A stretch of 19,698 nt of DNA from Methylotenera sp. (GTDB lineage Bacteria > Pseudomonadota > Gammaproteobacteria > Burkholderiales > Methylophilaceae). Position numbers and translations under genes: made by a program. The notes beneath the pieces are model-generated. The model ran no database searches. It was not told where the DNA came from and saw only the letters and a program-made list of their open reading frames with translations. This document shows positions 5,901 to 12,349 of this stretch, piece after piece. Position 1 is the first letter of the stretch, and each line of letters begins with the position of its first letter. The stretch is taken from assembly GCA_005791685.1 (NCBI GenBank), contig SXVG01000098.1, positions 1 to 19,698 of the forward strand. The letters are read 5' to 3'.

Positions 5901-7259
5901 CTAGTGCACGTGTGGCTTGCCTTTGGGCTTCGCATTCGGGTCCATGGCTTGCGGGTCTAAGGTAGCGATGGTTAAGTTGTCTGCATTCAGGTATTGCTTG
6001 GCCACCGCCTGCACTTGCTCGGCCGTGACCGCACGCAACTTGCGCGGGTAATCGTCTAAAATTTTCCAAGAAAAGCCTATGCTCTCCACCGTACCGATTT
6101 GCATGGCCTGGTAAAACATGGAATCGCGCTGATACACATCGGCGGCAATCACCGCGGCCTTCACCCTATCCAATTCTTCTGCGCTGACGCCAGACTGCTT
6201 GATTTTTTCGATTTGCTGCAATAAGGCGGCTTCCAGCTCACGCACGGTTTTGCCTACACTGGGCGTGCCGTCTAACTCAAACACGCTCAATCGACCACGC
6301 GACATAATGTCGTAAGCGGCGCTAACGTCCACGGCCAGCCGCGTATCACGCACCAAACTTTGATTTAAGCGTGCCGCCGGATTGCCACTCAGTACCCCAG
6401 CCAACACTTCCAAGGCATAAGGCTGCCAATCTTTGTCCGCATCTTGCAGGGCAGGCACGTGATAGCCCATCAATAAATAGGCTTGCTTGGCCGAGGCCTT
6501 CACCAGCACGCGCCGTTCCCCCAATTGCGCAGGCTCCACTTGCGGTTTGCGTACTGGCAATTTTTTGGCGGCTAATTTAGCAAAATGCCGCTTGGCCAAC
6601 TTATACACGTCTGATGCTTGCACGTCGCCGACCACCACCACAGTGGCATTGTTCGGCGCGTACCAGAGCGTGTACCACTCACGCGCGTCCTCATAGCTCA
6701 TGTTTTCCAAATCATTCATGAAGCCTATCACTGGCCGCGAATAAGGATGGGCGCGGTAAACAGCACCTTGAAACGCTTCGTAGACCAAGGACTGCGGTTT
6801 GTCATCGGTGCGCCAACGGCGCTCTTCCATCACCACTTTAATTTCTTTATCAAACTCTTCTTTAGTCAATTGCAAATTAGCCATGCGATCGGCTTCCAAT
6901 TCAAAGGCCAAGGGCAATTGCGATTTTTCCAGTTGCTGAAAATAACAGGTGTAATCGCTGCTGGTAAAGGCATTTTCCTTGCCGCCGGCGGCAGCAATCA
7001 AGCGCGAAAACTGCCCAGCTTTGACTTTTTTTGTGCCTTTAAACATCATGTGCTCCAGCACGTGAGCGACGCCGGTTTTACCGTTAACTTCGTCTATGCT
7101 GCCAGCCTTATACCAAACTTGCGACACCACCACCGGTGACCTGTGGTCTTCTTGCACGATGAGTTTTAGGCCATTATCCAAGCTAAACTCCTGCACGCTG
7201 GCGGCCAAGCTACTGATAGGCAAAAGCAACAACAACATCCATAAACTTTTAATACGCAC
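5901..7259 (-). CDS. Periplasmic zinc metallopeptidase, M16 family (active subunit)
   Basis: A 452-residue insulinase/pitrilysin-fold peptidase. The N-terminus is a signal peptide (LWMLLLLLPISSLAAS), so export to the periplasm is expected. The inverted zinc motif HxxEH is intact (His66, Glu69, His70 in AHVLEHMMFKGT), and the third ligand is supplied by the VVMEE segment (142-146) about 76 residues on, the family spacing. A second, degenerate M16 domain forms the C-terminal half. The start is GTG at 7259-7257 with GGGAG 9 nt upstream. It heads a probable operon running to 2232. M16 members cut peptides held inside a clam-shell, so the pair may clear periplasmic peptides; that is inference. Confidence 0.94.
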   Translation of the reverse strand: MRIKSLWMLLLLLPISSLAASVQEFSLDNGLKLIVQEDHRSPVVVSQVWYKAGSIDEVNGKTGVAHVLEHMMFKGTKKVKAGQFSRLIAAAGGKENAFTSSDYTCYFQQLEKSQLPLAFELEADRMANLQLTKEEFDKEIKVVMEERRWRTDDKPQSLVYEAFQGAVYRAHPYSRPVIGFMNDLENMSYEDAREWYTLWYAPNNATVVVVGDVQASDVYKLAKRHFAKLAAKKLPVRKPQVEPAQLGERRVLVKASAKQAYLLMGYHVPALQDADKDWQPYALEVLAGVLSGNPAARLNQSLVRDTRLAVDVSAAYDIMSRGRLSVFELDGTPSVGKTVRELEAALLQQIEKIKQSGVSAEELDRVKAAVIAADVYQRDSMFYQAMQIGTVESIGFSWKILDDYPRKLRAVTAEQVQAVAKQYLNADNLTIATLDPQAMDPNAKPKGKPHVH

Positions 7260-7306
7260 CTTTTAACACTCCCGACTTTTATCCACGCCCACGTTAAACA
7301 ACACGA

Positions 7307-7312
7307 ATTATA
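7307..7312 (-). promoter_or_regulatory. Candidate -10 element (TATAAT) for the M16-rsmD-coaD operon
   Basis: On the - strand the sequence reads GCGT-TATAAT-TCG, a consensus -10, about 47 bases upstream of the GTG start of the active M16 gene. The best -35 at 16-bp spacing (TAGGCT) matches only 3 of 6 consensus bases. The leader would be about 40 nt. Confidence 0.45.
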
Positions 7313-7409
7313 ACGCGCCTAAGACGATAGCCTACGCATCATTCTTAAGCAGCTCTCAAGACTGCGTGCTTATCACTTAGTTCAGGCTGCGCTACGCCTG
7401 CGGTTTTTT

Positions 7410-7449
7410 TTGACTGACTTAAAAGTCGCATTAAAAATTAAGCTAAAAT
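7410..7449 (+). promoter_or_regulatory. Candidate ftsY promoter elements
   Basis: Two readings exist. TTGACT (7410-7415) with TAAAAA/AAAAAT at 16-17 bp spacing (7432-7438) gives a conventional promoter and a short leader. Alternatively TAAAAT (7444-7449), 7 bases before the ATG, could drive a leaderless ftsY mRNA, with a poor -35 (TTAAAA at 19 bp). There is no Shine-Dalgarno before ftsY. The TTGACT overlaps the end of an eight-T run (7404-7411). Confidence 0.35.
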
Positions 7450-7456
7450 ACCGCCT

Positions 7457-8446
7457 ATGTTCGATATCTTCAAAAAAACCAAAGCCCCCACCCCAGAGCA
7501 GGCCACCGAGCCCAGCCCAGCGCCCGCCCCAGAAAAAAGCTTGGCTTGGGGTGAACGTCTTAAAAACAGCTTAAGCAAAACACGCAAGCAATTGGGCCAG
7601 CAACTGGCCGGCCTATTTGGCGGCGGTAAAATTGATGCCGAGGTCTTTGAGGAATTAGAAACCGTGCTGCTCACCTCAGACGTGGGCGTGAATGCGACCA
7701 AAAACCTACTGAACGACATCAAAAATCGCGTTAAAGCGCAAAGTTTAGACGACACCGTGCAACTTAAAGCCGCCCTCAAAGCCGCTTTGTCTGACTTGCT
7801 CACACCCTTGGAACAAAATTTAGTCACCAGCGAACACCAGCCTTTTGTCATTATGCTGGCCGGCGTCAACGGCGCAGGCAAAACCACCAGCATAGGTAAA
7901 TTAGCCCACGCTTTTCAAGCACAAGGCAAATCGGTGCTGATCGCCGCCGGCGACACTTTTAGAGCCGCTGCACGCGAGCAATTGCAAGTATGGGGCGAAC
8001 GCAACAATGTGCACGTGGTGGCGCAATCCAGTGGCGACGCGGCGGCCGTAATGTTTGATGCGATCAATTCGGCCATCGCCAAAAAAATCGACATCGTCTT
8101 GGCTGACACGGCTGGTCGCTTGCCCACGCAAATGCATTTAATGGACGAAATTGCCAAGGTAAAACGGGTTATGGACAAAGCCCTGCCCGGTGCACCCCAT
8201 GAAGTGTTATTGGTGCTGGACGCCAACACTGGGCAAAATGCCGTGTCGCAAGTCAAGGCCTTTGACGATGCCTTGGGCGTGACCGGCTTGGTATTAAGCA
8301 AATTAGATGGCACCGCCAAAGGTGGCGTGATTGCAGCCATAGCCGAAGCGCGGCCCATCCCCATACGTTTTATCGGCATAGGCGAAGCAATAGACGATTT
8401 ACGCCCGTTTAAAGCCAGTGAATTCATCGATGCCATGCTCGATTAA
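7457..8446 (+). CDS. ftsY: Signal recognition particle receptor FtsY
   Basis: SRP-type GTPase that docks ribosome-nascent chain-SRP complexes at the inner membrane for insertion by Sec. At 329 residues it has only a short Pro/Glu-rich N-terminal stretch (about 1-28) instead of the long acidic A-domain of E. coli FtsY. The N domain is followed by the G domain: P-loop GVNGAGKTT (136-144), DTFRAAA (166-172), DTAGR (217-221), SKLDGTAKGG (281-290) and the C-terminal GIGE/DLRPF closing motif. ATG at 7457, no Shine-Dalgarno. It starts the run ftsY-ftsE-ftsX-rpoH, a common proteobacterial order. Membrane targeting is presumably by the amphipathic N-terminal helix MFDIFKKTK and the helix near 30-45. 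Confidence 0.97.
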   Translation: MFDIFKKTKAPTPEQATEPSPAPAPEKSLAWGERLKNSLSKTRKQLGQQLAGLFGGGKIDAEVFEELETVLLTSDVGVNATKNLLNDIKNRVKAQSLDDTVQLKAALKAALSDLLTPLEQNLVTSEHQPFVIMLAGVNGAGKTTSIGKLAHAFQAQGKSVLIAAGDTFRAAAREQLQVWGERNNVHVVAQSSGDAAAVMFDAINSAIAKKIDIVLADTAGRLPTQMHLMDEIAKVKRVMDKALPGAPHEVLLVLDANTGQNAVSQVKAFDDALGVTGLVLSKLDGTAKGGVIAAIAEARPIPIRFIGIGEAIDDLRPFKASEFIDAMLD

Positions 8447-8460
8447 GCCTCGTTTAGCGC

Positions 8461-8466
8461 TATAAT
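8461..8466 (+). promoter_or_regulatory. Consensus -10 (TATAAT) six bases before ftsE ATG
   Basis: The 26-bp gap between the ftsY stop and the ftsE start contains a perfect TATAAT followed by TGCCCC and then ATG; no Shine-Dalgarno is present. A transcript from this -10 would start at or within one or two bases of the ATG, giving a leaderless message. The -35 region is weak (best about 3 of 6 at 16 bp), so chance occurrence is possible. Confidence 0.4.
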
Positions 8467-8472
8467 TGCCCC

Positions 8473-9153
8473 ATGATTAAATTTGACCATGTCACCAAGC
8501 GCTACCCCGGTAGCAACGAAGCCTTAAGCCAAGTAAGCTTTGACATAGAAGCCGGCGAATTGGTCTTTGTTACTGGCCACTCGGGGGCCGGCAAAAGCAC
8601 CTTGCTCAAACTGATAGCGGCCATAGAGCGCCCAACCAGCGGCACGGTGTTAATCGCCAATCAAAACATCAGCCAATTGAAAGCCGCCGCCATTCCCTAT
8701 ATGCGCCGCCGCTTTGGCTTGATCTTTCAAGACCATAAACTACTCTACGACCGCAATTGCTTTGAAAACGTCATCCTGCCTTTGCACATCAATGGCATCA
8801 CGGGGCTAGACGCGGCCAAGCGCGTGCGTGCCGCTTTAGATAAAGTCGGTTTGTTGCACAAAGAAAAAGCCATGCCCATCACCTTATCCGGTGGCGAGCA
8901 ACAGCGCTTAGCCATTGCCCGCGCGGTAGTGAGCCGACCCTCGATATTGATAGCCGACGAGCCCACCGGTAACTTGGACTCCAGTTACGCGGCCGACATC
9001 ATGGGGATATTCCAAGATTTTAATCAAGTGGGCGTCACCGTCATCGTCGCCACCCACGATGCACGCGGCATGAGCCATGCACAAAATCGCGTGCTGCATT
9101 TAGACCACGGCCAACTCAAGTCCGCCACCCCTACTGAAAGCGTTAGCCCATGA
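8473..9153 (+). CDS. ftsE: Cell division ATP-binding protein FtsE
   Basis: ATPase of the FtsEX complex, which sits at the divisome and couples ATP hydrolysis to activation of periplasmic peptidoglycan hydrolases and constriction. The 226-residue ABC ATPase has Walker A GHSGAGKST (35-43), Q-loop Gln86 in FGLIFQDHKLL, signature LSGGEQQR (138-145), Walker B ILIADEPTGNLD (158-169) and H-loop His195, all intact. The FQDHKLLYDR segment is typical of FtsE. It overlaps ftsX by 4 bases (ATGA), indicating translational coupling and balanced synthesis. A TATAAT just upstream could supply an extra promoter inside the ftsY operon. Confidence 0.97.
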   Translation: MIKFDHVTKRYPGSNEALSQVSFDIEAGELVFVTGHSGAGKSTLLKLIAAIERPTSGTVLIANQNISQLKAAAIPYMRRRFGLIFQDHKLLYDRNCFENVILPLHINGITGLDAAKRVRAALDKVGLLHKEKAMPITLSGGEQQRLAIARAVVSRPSILIADEPTGNLDSSYAADIMGIFQDFNQVGVTVIVATHDARGMSHAQNRVLHLDHGQLKSATPTESVSP

Positions 9154-10067
9154 TGAACTGGCTCAATCAACATGCGCAAGCCGTCAAATTAGTGTTGACG
9201 CGCATGGACAATAATAAGTTACCCACGTTTATGATTAGCTTGGTCATCGCCGTGGCCATGGCCATCCCTGGCGTGTTTTATCTAGGCGTCGAGCACTTAT
9301 CCAAATTAAGCAATCACATGCAAGATGAAACCGAAATCAGCTTGTTTATCAAACTCGACGCTGGGCCCAGCACTTTAAGCGAAATTGAAGCGGCACTGGC
9401 CAAAAACCCGGCCATCAAGCAATTTAACTTGGTCAGCAAAGCCGACGCATGGGCAGGCTTAAAAGCCAAAGCCGATACCAGCAAAATCAATAGCGAAGTC
9501 AAAAACTTAGAACAAAACCCACTGCCGGATGCTTTTTTTATTCAAGCCCTGTCGACCGAGCCGGCCGCACTGGACGCCCTTAGAGCAGAATTGCAAGCCT
9601 TGCCTGGCGTCGATCAAGCGCTATTAAATGCCGAATGGGCCAAGCGCTTGGCCAGCATATTGGCCTTGGGCACCAACATCATCGTTTTCATTGCCGCCTT
9701 GCTGGCACTGGCTTTATTGGTCATCATAGGCAACACCGTGCGCATGCAGATTTTGACGCAAAAAGATGAAATCGTCGTCAGCAAGTTAATAGGCGCCACC
9801 ACCCATTTTATCCGCACCCCCTTCTTGTATGCCGGCATGGTCTATGGTCTGTTTGGCGGCTTATTGGCCATGGCTATTCTGCTCTTAATCGTGCAACTGT
9901 ATAACCAATCGGTCGCGCCACTGTCGCTGCTATACAGCAACGACTTCAGCCTAGACTGGTTTAACCTACCGCTCTACCTAGGCATTATCTTACTGTCCAT
10001 CTTCATCGGCTGGCTGGGGTCTTTCCTGTCTGTTAGCCGCGCCATTGCTGCCATCAAAATCGATTAA
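9150..10067 (+). CDS. ftsX: Cell division membrane protein FtsX
   Basis: Permease-like partner of FtsE in the inner membrane. It is 305 residues, the usual size, with a cytosolic N-terminus, TM1 (about 26-46), a periplasmic loop (about 47-170) that in relatives binds the amidase activator, and three C-terminal membrane segments (about 172-195, 225-250, 272-295). The conserved MacB-like element EIVVSKLIGAT (207-217) lies between TM2 and TM3. The start ATG overlaps the ftsE stop (ATGATG; a second in-frame ATG follows directly). FtsX does not transport a known substrate but transmits ATP-driven conformational change across the membrane. The next gene, rpoH, is separated by 90 bp with its own regulatory region. 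Confidence 0.97.
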   Translation: MMNWLNQHAQAVKLVLTRMDNNKLPTFMISLVIAVAMAIPGVFYLGVEHLSKLSNHMQDETEISLFIKLDAGPSTLSEIEAALAKNPAIKQFNLVSKADAWAGLKAKADTSKINSEVKNLEQNPLPDAFFIQALSTEPAALDALRAELQALPGVDQALLNAEWAKRLASILALGTNIIVFIAALLALALLVIIGNTVRMQILTQKDEIVVSKLIGATTHFIRTPFLYAGMVYGLFGGLLAMAILLLIVQLYNQSVAPLSLLYSNDFSLDWFNLPLYLGIILLSIFIGWLGSFLSVSRAIAAIKID

Positions 10068-10101
10068 ATTCCGTCCCGCACTGGACTGAACTATTTAGCC
10101 T

Positions 10102-10128
10102 CTAGCACTCTCTGATGCAGAGTGCTAA
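10102..10128. promoter_or_regulatory. CIRCE operator (HrcA binding site) upstream of rpoH
   Basis: CTAGCACTC-N9-GAGTGCTAA: the right arm matches the CIRCE consensus (TTAGCACTC-N9-GAGTGCTAA) at 9 of 9 positions and the left arm at 8 of 9, with the exact 9-nt spacing. The pairing extends one base inward. It lies 29 bases before the rpoH ATG and overlaps the likely -10, the expected geometry for repression by HrcA. hrcA itself is not in the window. Confidence 0.93.
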
Positions 10129-10131
10129 AAT
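10123..10131 (+). promoter_or_regulatory. Extended -10 (TGC-TAAAAT) of the rpoH promoter, overlapping CIRCE
   Basis: TG-C-TAAAAT is an extended -10 whose first bases are the end of the right CIRCE arm. The start point would fall near 10138, leaving a leader of about 20 nt that contains GGAGG (10142-10146), 11 nt before the ATG. The -35 region is weak (CTAGCA, 3 of 6 at 18 bp), as is common with extended -10 promoters. No sigma-32-type promoter was evident here. Confidence 0.55.
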
Positions 10132-10157
10132 AGACCTTATCGGAGGACTAAATTTTA

Positions 10158-11015
10158 ATGACTACCGCCTTATTACCTGCGTTAACTGCCAGCGACAGCC
10201 TAGATCAGTATTCTAGAGCGATTAAGGCTTACCCTATTCTGTCTGCAGAAGAAGAGTACGCGCTGGCCGTCAAATTTAGCAAAGAAAATGATTTAGAAGC
10301 GGCGCGGCTATTGATCGTGTCGCACTTACGCTTGGTCGCCAGCATTGCGCGCGGTTACACCGGCTACGGCTTGCCACAAGCGGATTTAATCCAAGAAGGC
10401 AATCTCGGCCTGATGAAGGCAGTCAAACGCTTTGATCCAGAACGTGGGGTGCGCTTGGTGTCGTTTGCCATGCATTGGATTAAAGCGGAAATCCACGAAT
10501 ACATCGTGCGCAATTGGCGCTTGGTAAAAATTGCCACGACCAAAGCGCAACGCAAACTATTCTTCAATCTACGCAGCATGAAACCCGGCCTTAACAGCTT
10601 GCAAAGCAGTGAGGTGGAACACATCGCGCAGACCTTAAACGTCAAACCAGAAGAAGTGCGGGAAATGGAAGCGCGCCTTAATGGTCATGAAATTTCGCTG
10701 GAATCGACTGCGGATGATGACGACGACGATCATTACAGCCCCATCGATTACTTACGCGACGATCGTCTAGAGCCACTGGCGGCGATACAAGCCAAGCAAA
10801 TTGAAGTGAATGAAACCGCCGGTTTGAGCCATGCGCTACAAAACTTAGACGACAGAAGTCGTCGCGTGGTGGAATCGCGTTGGTTGCAAGACGACGGCGG
10901 TAAAACCTTGCATGAACTGGCCGATGAATTTGGCGTGTCCGCAGAACGCATACGGCAAATCGAACAAAAAGCCATGCAAAAAATAAAAACCTCGATGCTG
11001 GCTTACCAAGCTTAA
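10158..11015 (+). CDS. rpoH: RNA polymerase heat-shock sigma factor RpoH (sigma-32)
   Basis: Directs RNA polymerase to heat-shock promoters such as that of dnaK-dnaJ. The 285-residue protein has sigma-70 region 2 (about 50-125, including DLIQEGNLGLMKAVKRFDP and the promoter-melting FAMHWIKAEIHEYIVRNWR), the diagnostic RpoH box QRKLFFNLR (131-139), region 3, an unusually acidic run of six Asp (186-191), and the region 4 helix-turn-helix LHELADEFGVSAERIRQIEQ (251-270). A good GGAGG precedes the ATG. Transcription is probably controlled by HrcA through the CIRCE at 10102-10128, and the gene ends in a strong terminator, so it is likely monocistronic. The predicted short leader leaves little room for an E. 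coli-like 5' RNA thermosensor, though coding-region structure is possible. Confidence 0.97.
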   Translation: MTTALLPALTASDSLDQYSRAIKAYPILSAEEEYALAVKFSKENDLEAARLLIVSHLRLVASIARGYTGYGLPQADLIQEGNLGLMKAVKRFDPERGVRLVSFAMHWIKAEIHEYIVRNWRLVKIATTKAQRKLFFNLRSMKPGLNSLQSSEVEHIAQTLNVKPEEVREMEARLNGHEISLESTADDDDDDHYSPIDYLRDDRLEPLAAIQAKQIEVNETAGLSHALQNLDDRSRRVVESRWLQDDGGKTLHELADEFGVSAERIRQIEQKAMQKIKTSMLAYQA

Positions 11016-11033
11016 GGCTGGCTTTGTCGTGAC

Positions 11034-11061
11034 AAAAAGGCTGCGATACGCAGCCTTTTTT
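11034..11061 (+). terminator. Intrinsic terminator of rpoH
   Basis: AAAAAGGCTGCG-ATA-CGCAGCCTTTTT is a perfect 12-bp stem with a 3-nt loop and a run of six T, starting 18 bases after the rpoH stop. The A-rich upstream half also makes it a potential terminator in the reverse direction. Confidence 0.92.
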
Positions 11062-11091
11062 GTTGGTCATAATCATCCTAATTTTGACGCC

Positions 11092-11124
11092 GATAAACGC
11101 AGATAAAATGCCTATCGCTCCTAC
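11092..11124. repeat. Degenerate, rearranged relic of the dispersed repeats
   Basis: Three short matches are joined end to end: GATAAACGCAGATAA (11092-11106, one mismatch to the 31-bp inverted-repeat arm), ATGCCTATC (11108-11116, identical to 2161-2169 in that repeat's spacer) and CGCTCCTAC (11116-11124, identical to the end of the REP at 16277-16301). It lies in the rpoH-DUF971 gap. No gene is visible in the 202 bases between rpoH and the next start; they hold the terminator, this relic and a promoter candidate. Confidence 0.6.
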
Positions 11125-11181
11125 ATACAACCCATTCCCCAATGAATCCATCGGCCGAATGCTGTGGCTGTCACGCCGTTC

Positions 11182-11190
11182 TGGTATCAT
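11182..11190 (+). promoter_or_regulatory. Candidate extended -10 (TGG-TATCAT) for the DUF971-ubiE-ubiJ-ubiB operon
   Basis: TATCAT matches 5 of 6 bases of the -10 consensus and is preceded by TGn. It lies 27 bases before the ATG at 11218, after the rpoH terminator, where an operon promoter is needed. No good -35 is seen at 16-18 bp. A T/A-rich stretch (11193-11206) is an alternative. Confidence 0.4.
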
Positions 11191-11217
11191 CTTATTTTAT
11201 AAAAAAGTAAGCAGCAC

Positions 11218-11583
11218 ATGAGCAAGCAAACCCCCAGACCAACCGACATAAAACTGCACCAAGCATCGCGCTTATTGGAAATAAAATTCGATGACCACAG
11301 CGAGTGCATGCTGTCTTGCGAATTTTTACGTGTCTACTCGCCCTCCGCCGAAGTCAAAGGCCACGGCCCCGGCCAAGAAGTGCTGCAAACCGGTAAAGAA
11401 CAGGTCAACATCAGCCAAATTGAAGCGGTGGGCAACTACGCGGTGAAATTGACTTTCACCGATGGCCACGACACCGGCTTGTATTCCTGGGATTATTTAT
11501 ACGAACTGGCGCGCAACTACGAAGCATTGTGGTTAGAGTATTTAGGTAGACTCAGCGCCGCCGGCTTAAGTCGAAGCGCATAA
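11218..11583 (+). CDS. DUF971 (gamma-butyrobetaine hydroxylase N-terminal-like) domain protein
   Basis: A 121-residue, single-domain soluble protein of the DUF971/GBBH-like N-terminal family. Recognisable parts are the N-terminal PTDIKLHQASRLLEIKFDD, a CMLSCEFLRVYSPSAEV segment with Cys30 and Cys34, and the hallmark GHDTGLYSWDYLYEL near 83-97. The same domain is found at the N-terminus of butyrobetaine hydroxylase (where it binds zinc) and at the C-terminus of some Mrp/HCF101 iron-sulfur carriers; no biochemical role is established for the stand-alone form. It sits 12 bp upstream of ubiE, an arrangement I recall from many beta- and gammaproteobacteria. A link to ubiquinone or Fe-S metabolism is inference. 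The start lacks a strong Shine-Dalgarno. Confidence 0.9.
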   Translation: MSKQTPRPTDIKLHQASRLLEIKFDDHSECMLSCEFLRVYSPSAEVKGHGPGQEVLQTGKEQVNISQIEAVGNYAVKLTFTDGHDTGLYSWDYLYELARNYEALWLEYLGRLSAAGLSRSA

Positions 11584-11595
11584 ACGAGGTGAGGC

Positions 11596-12336
11596 ATGGC
11601 GAACGAACAACACACCCATTTTGGTTTTAAAACGGTAGCCGAAGGCGAGAAAGCCAAAAAAGTCGGCGAGGTATTTCATTCGGTAGCGAGCAAATACGAC
11701 TTGATGAATGACGTCATGTCCGCCGGCTTGCACCGCACTTGGAAACGCTTTGCCGTGGCAATCAGCGGCGTCAAAGCCGGTGACACGGTATTGGACATCG
11801 CCGGCGGTAGCGGTGATTTATCCAAACTGTTTGCCAAAAAAGTAGGGCCGCAAGGTCGCGTGATTCTTACCGACATCAATGCCTCTATGCTCAGCGTAGG
11901 CCGCGACCGCATGCTGGATGCCGGTTTAAACGTCCCAGCCCTGCAATGCGATGCAGAAAAACTGCCTTTCCCCGACGGCCATTTTGATTGCGTCATCGTC
12001 GCTTTTGGCTTGCGCAATATGACGCACAAAGACTTGGCCCTGGCAGAAATGCAACGGGTACTCAAAGTTGGCGGCCGACTGTTGGTATTGGAATTTTCTA
12101 AAGTGTGGCAACCTTTAAGCAAGCTCTATGACGTCTACTCGTTTAAGCTGCTGCCCATCATGGGCAAAATTTTTGCCAAAGACGCCGACAGTTACCAATA
12201 CCTAGCCGAGTCGATACGCATGCACCCTGATCAAGAAGCGCTGAAACAGATGATGGAACAAGCGGGCTTGGCTAAAGTGGATTACTACAACTTGGCTGCC
12301 GGCGTGGTGGCCTTGCACAAAGGCTACAAAATTTAA
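11596..12336 (+). CDS. ubiE: Ubiquinone/menaquinone C-methyltransferase UbiE
   Basis: SAM-dependent C-methylation of the demethoxy-benzoquinol intermediate in ubiquinone synthesis (and of demethylmenaquinone where present). The 246-residue enzyme shows the family signature YDLMNDVMSAGLHR (34-47), SAM motif I LDIAGGSGDLS (66-76), the acidic LTDIN strand end (91-95), FGLRN (137-141), post-motif LKVGGRLLVLEFS (156-168) and the C-terminal RMHPDQE. A strong GAGGTGAGG Shine-Dalgarno (11586-11594) precedes the ATG, the best of this operon. It is followed 13 bp later by ubiJ and then ubiB, the conserved ubiE-ubiJ-ubiB cluster. Confidence 0.97.
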   Translation: MANEQHTHFGFKTVAEGEKAKKVGEVFHSVASKYDLMNDVMSAGLHRTWKRFAVAISGVKAGDTVLDIAGGSGDLSKLFAKKVGPQGRVILTDINASMLSVGRDRMLDAGLNVPALQCDAEKLPFPDGHFDCVIVAFGLRNMTHKDLALAEMQRVLKVGGRLLVLEFSKVWQPLSKLYDVYSFKLLPIMGKIFAKDADSYQYLAESIRMHPDQEALKQMMEQAGLAKVDYYNLAAGVVALHKGYKI

Positions 12337-12349
12337 TGGCGCCCTCCCC

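Noticed and set aside
6618..7139. 173-codon open frame antisense to the active M16 gene
   Set aside because: No recognisable domain, and the opposite strand encodes an M16 protein with all catalytic motifs.
12336..12338. ATG overlapping the ubiE stop as the ubiJ start
   Set aside because: It is in a different frame from ubiJ and meets a stop after six codons.
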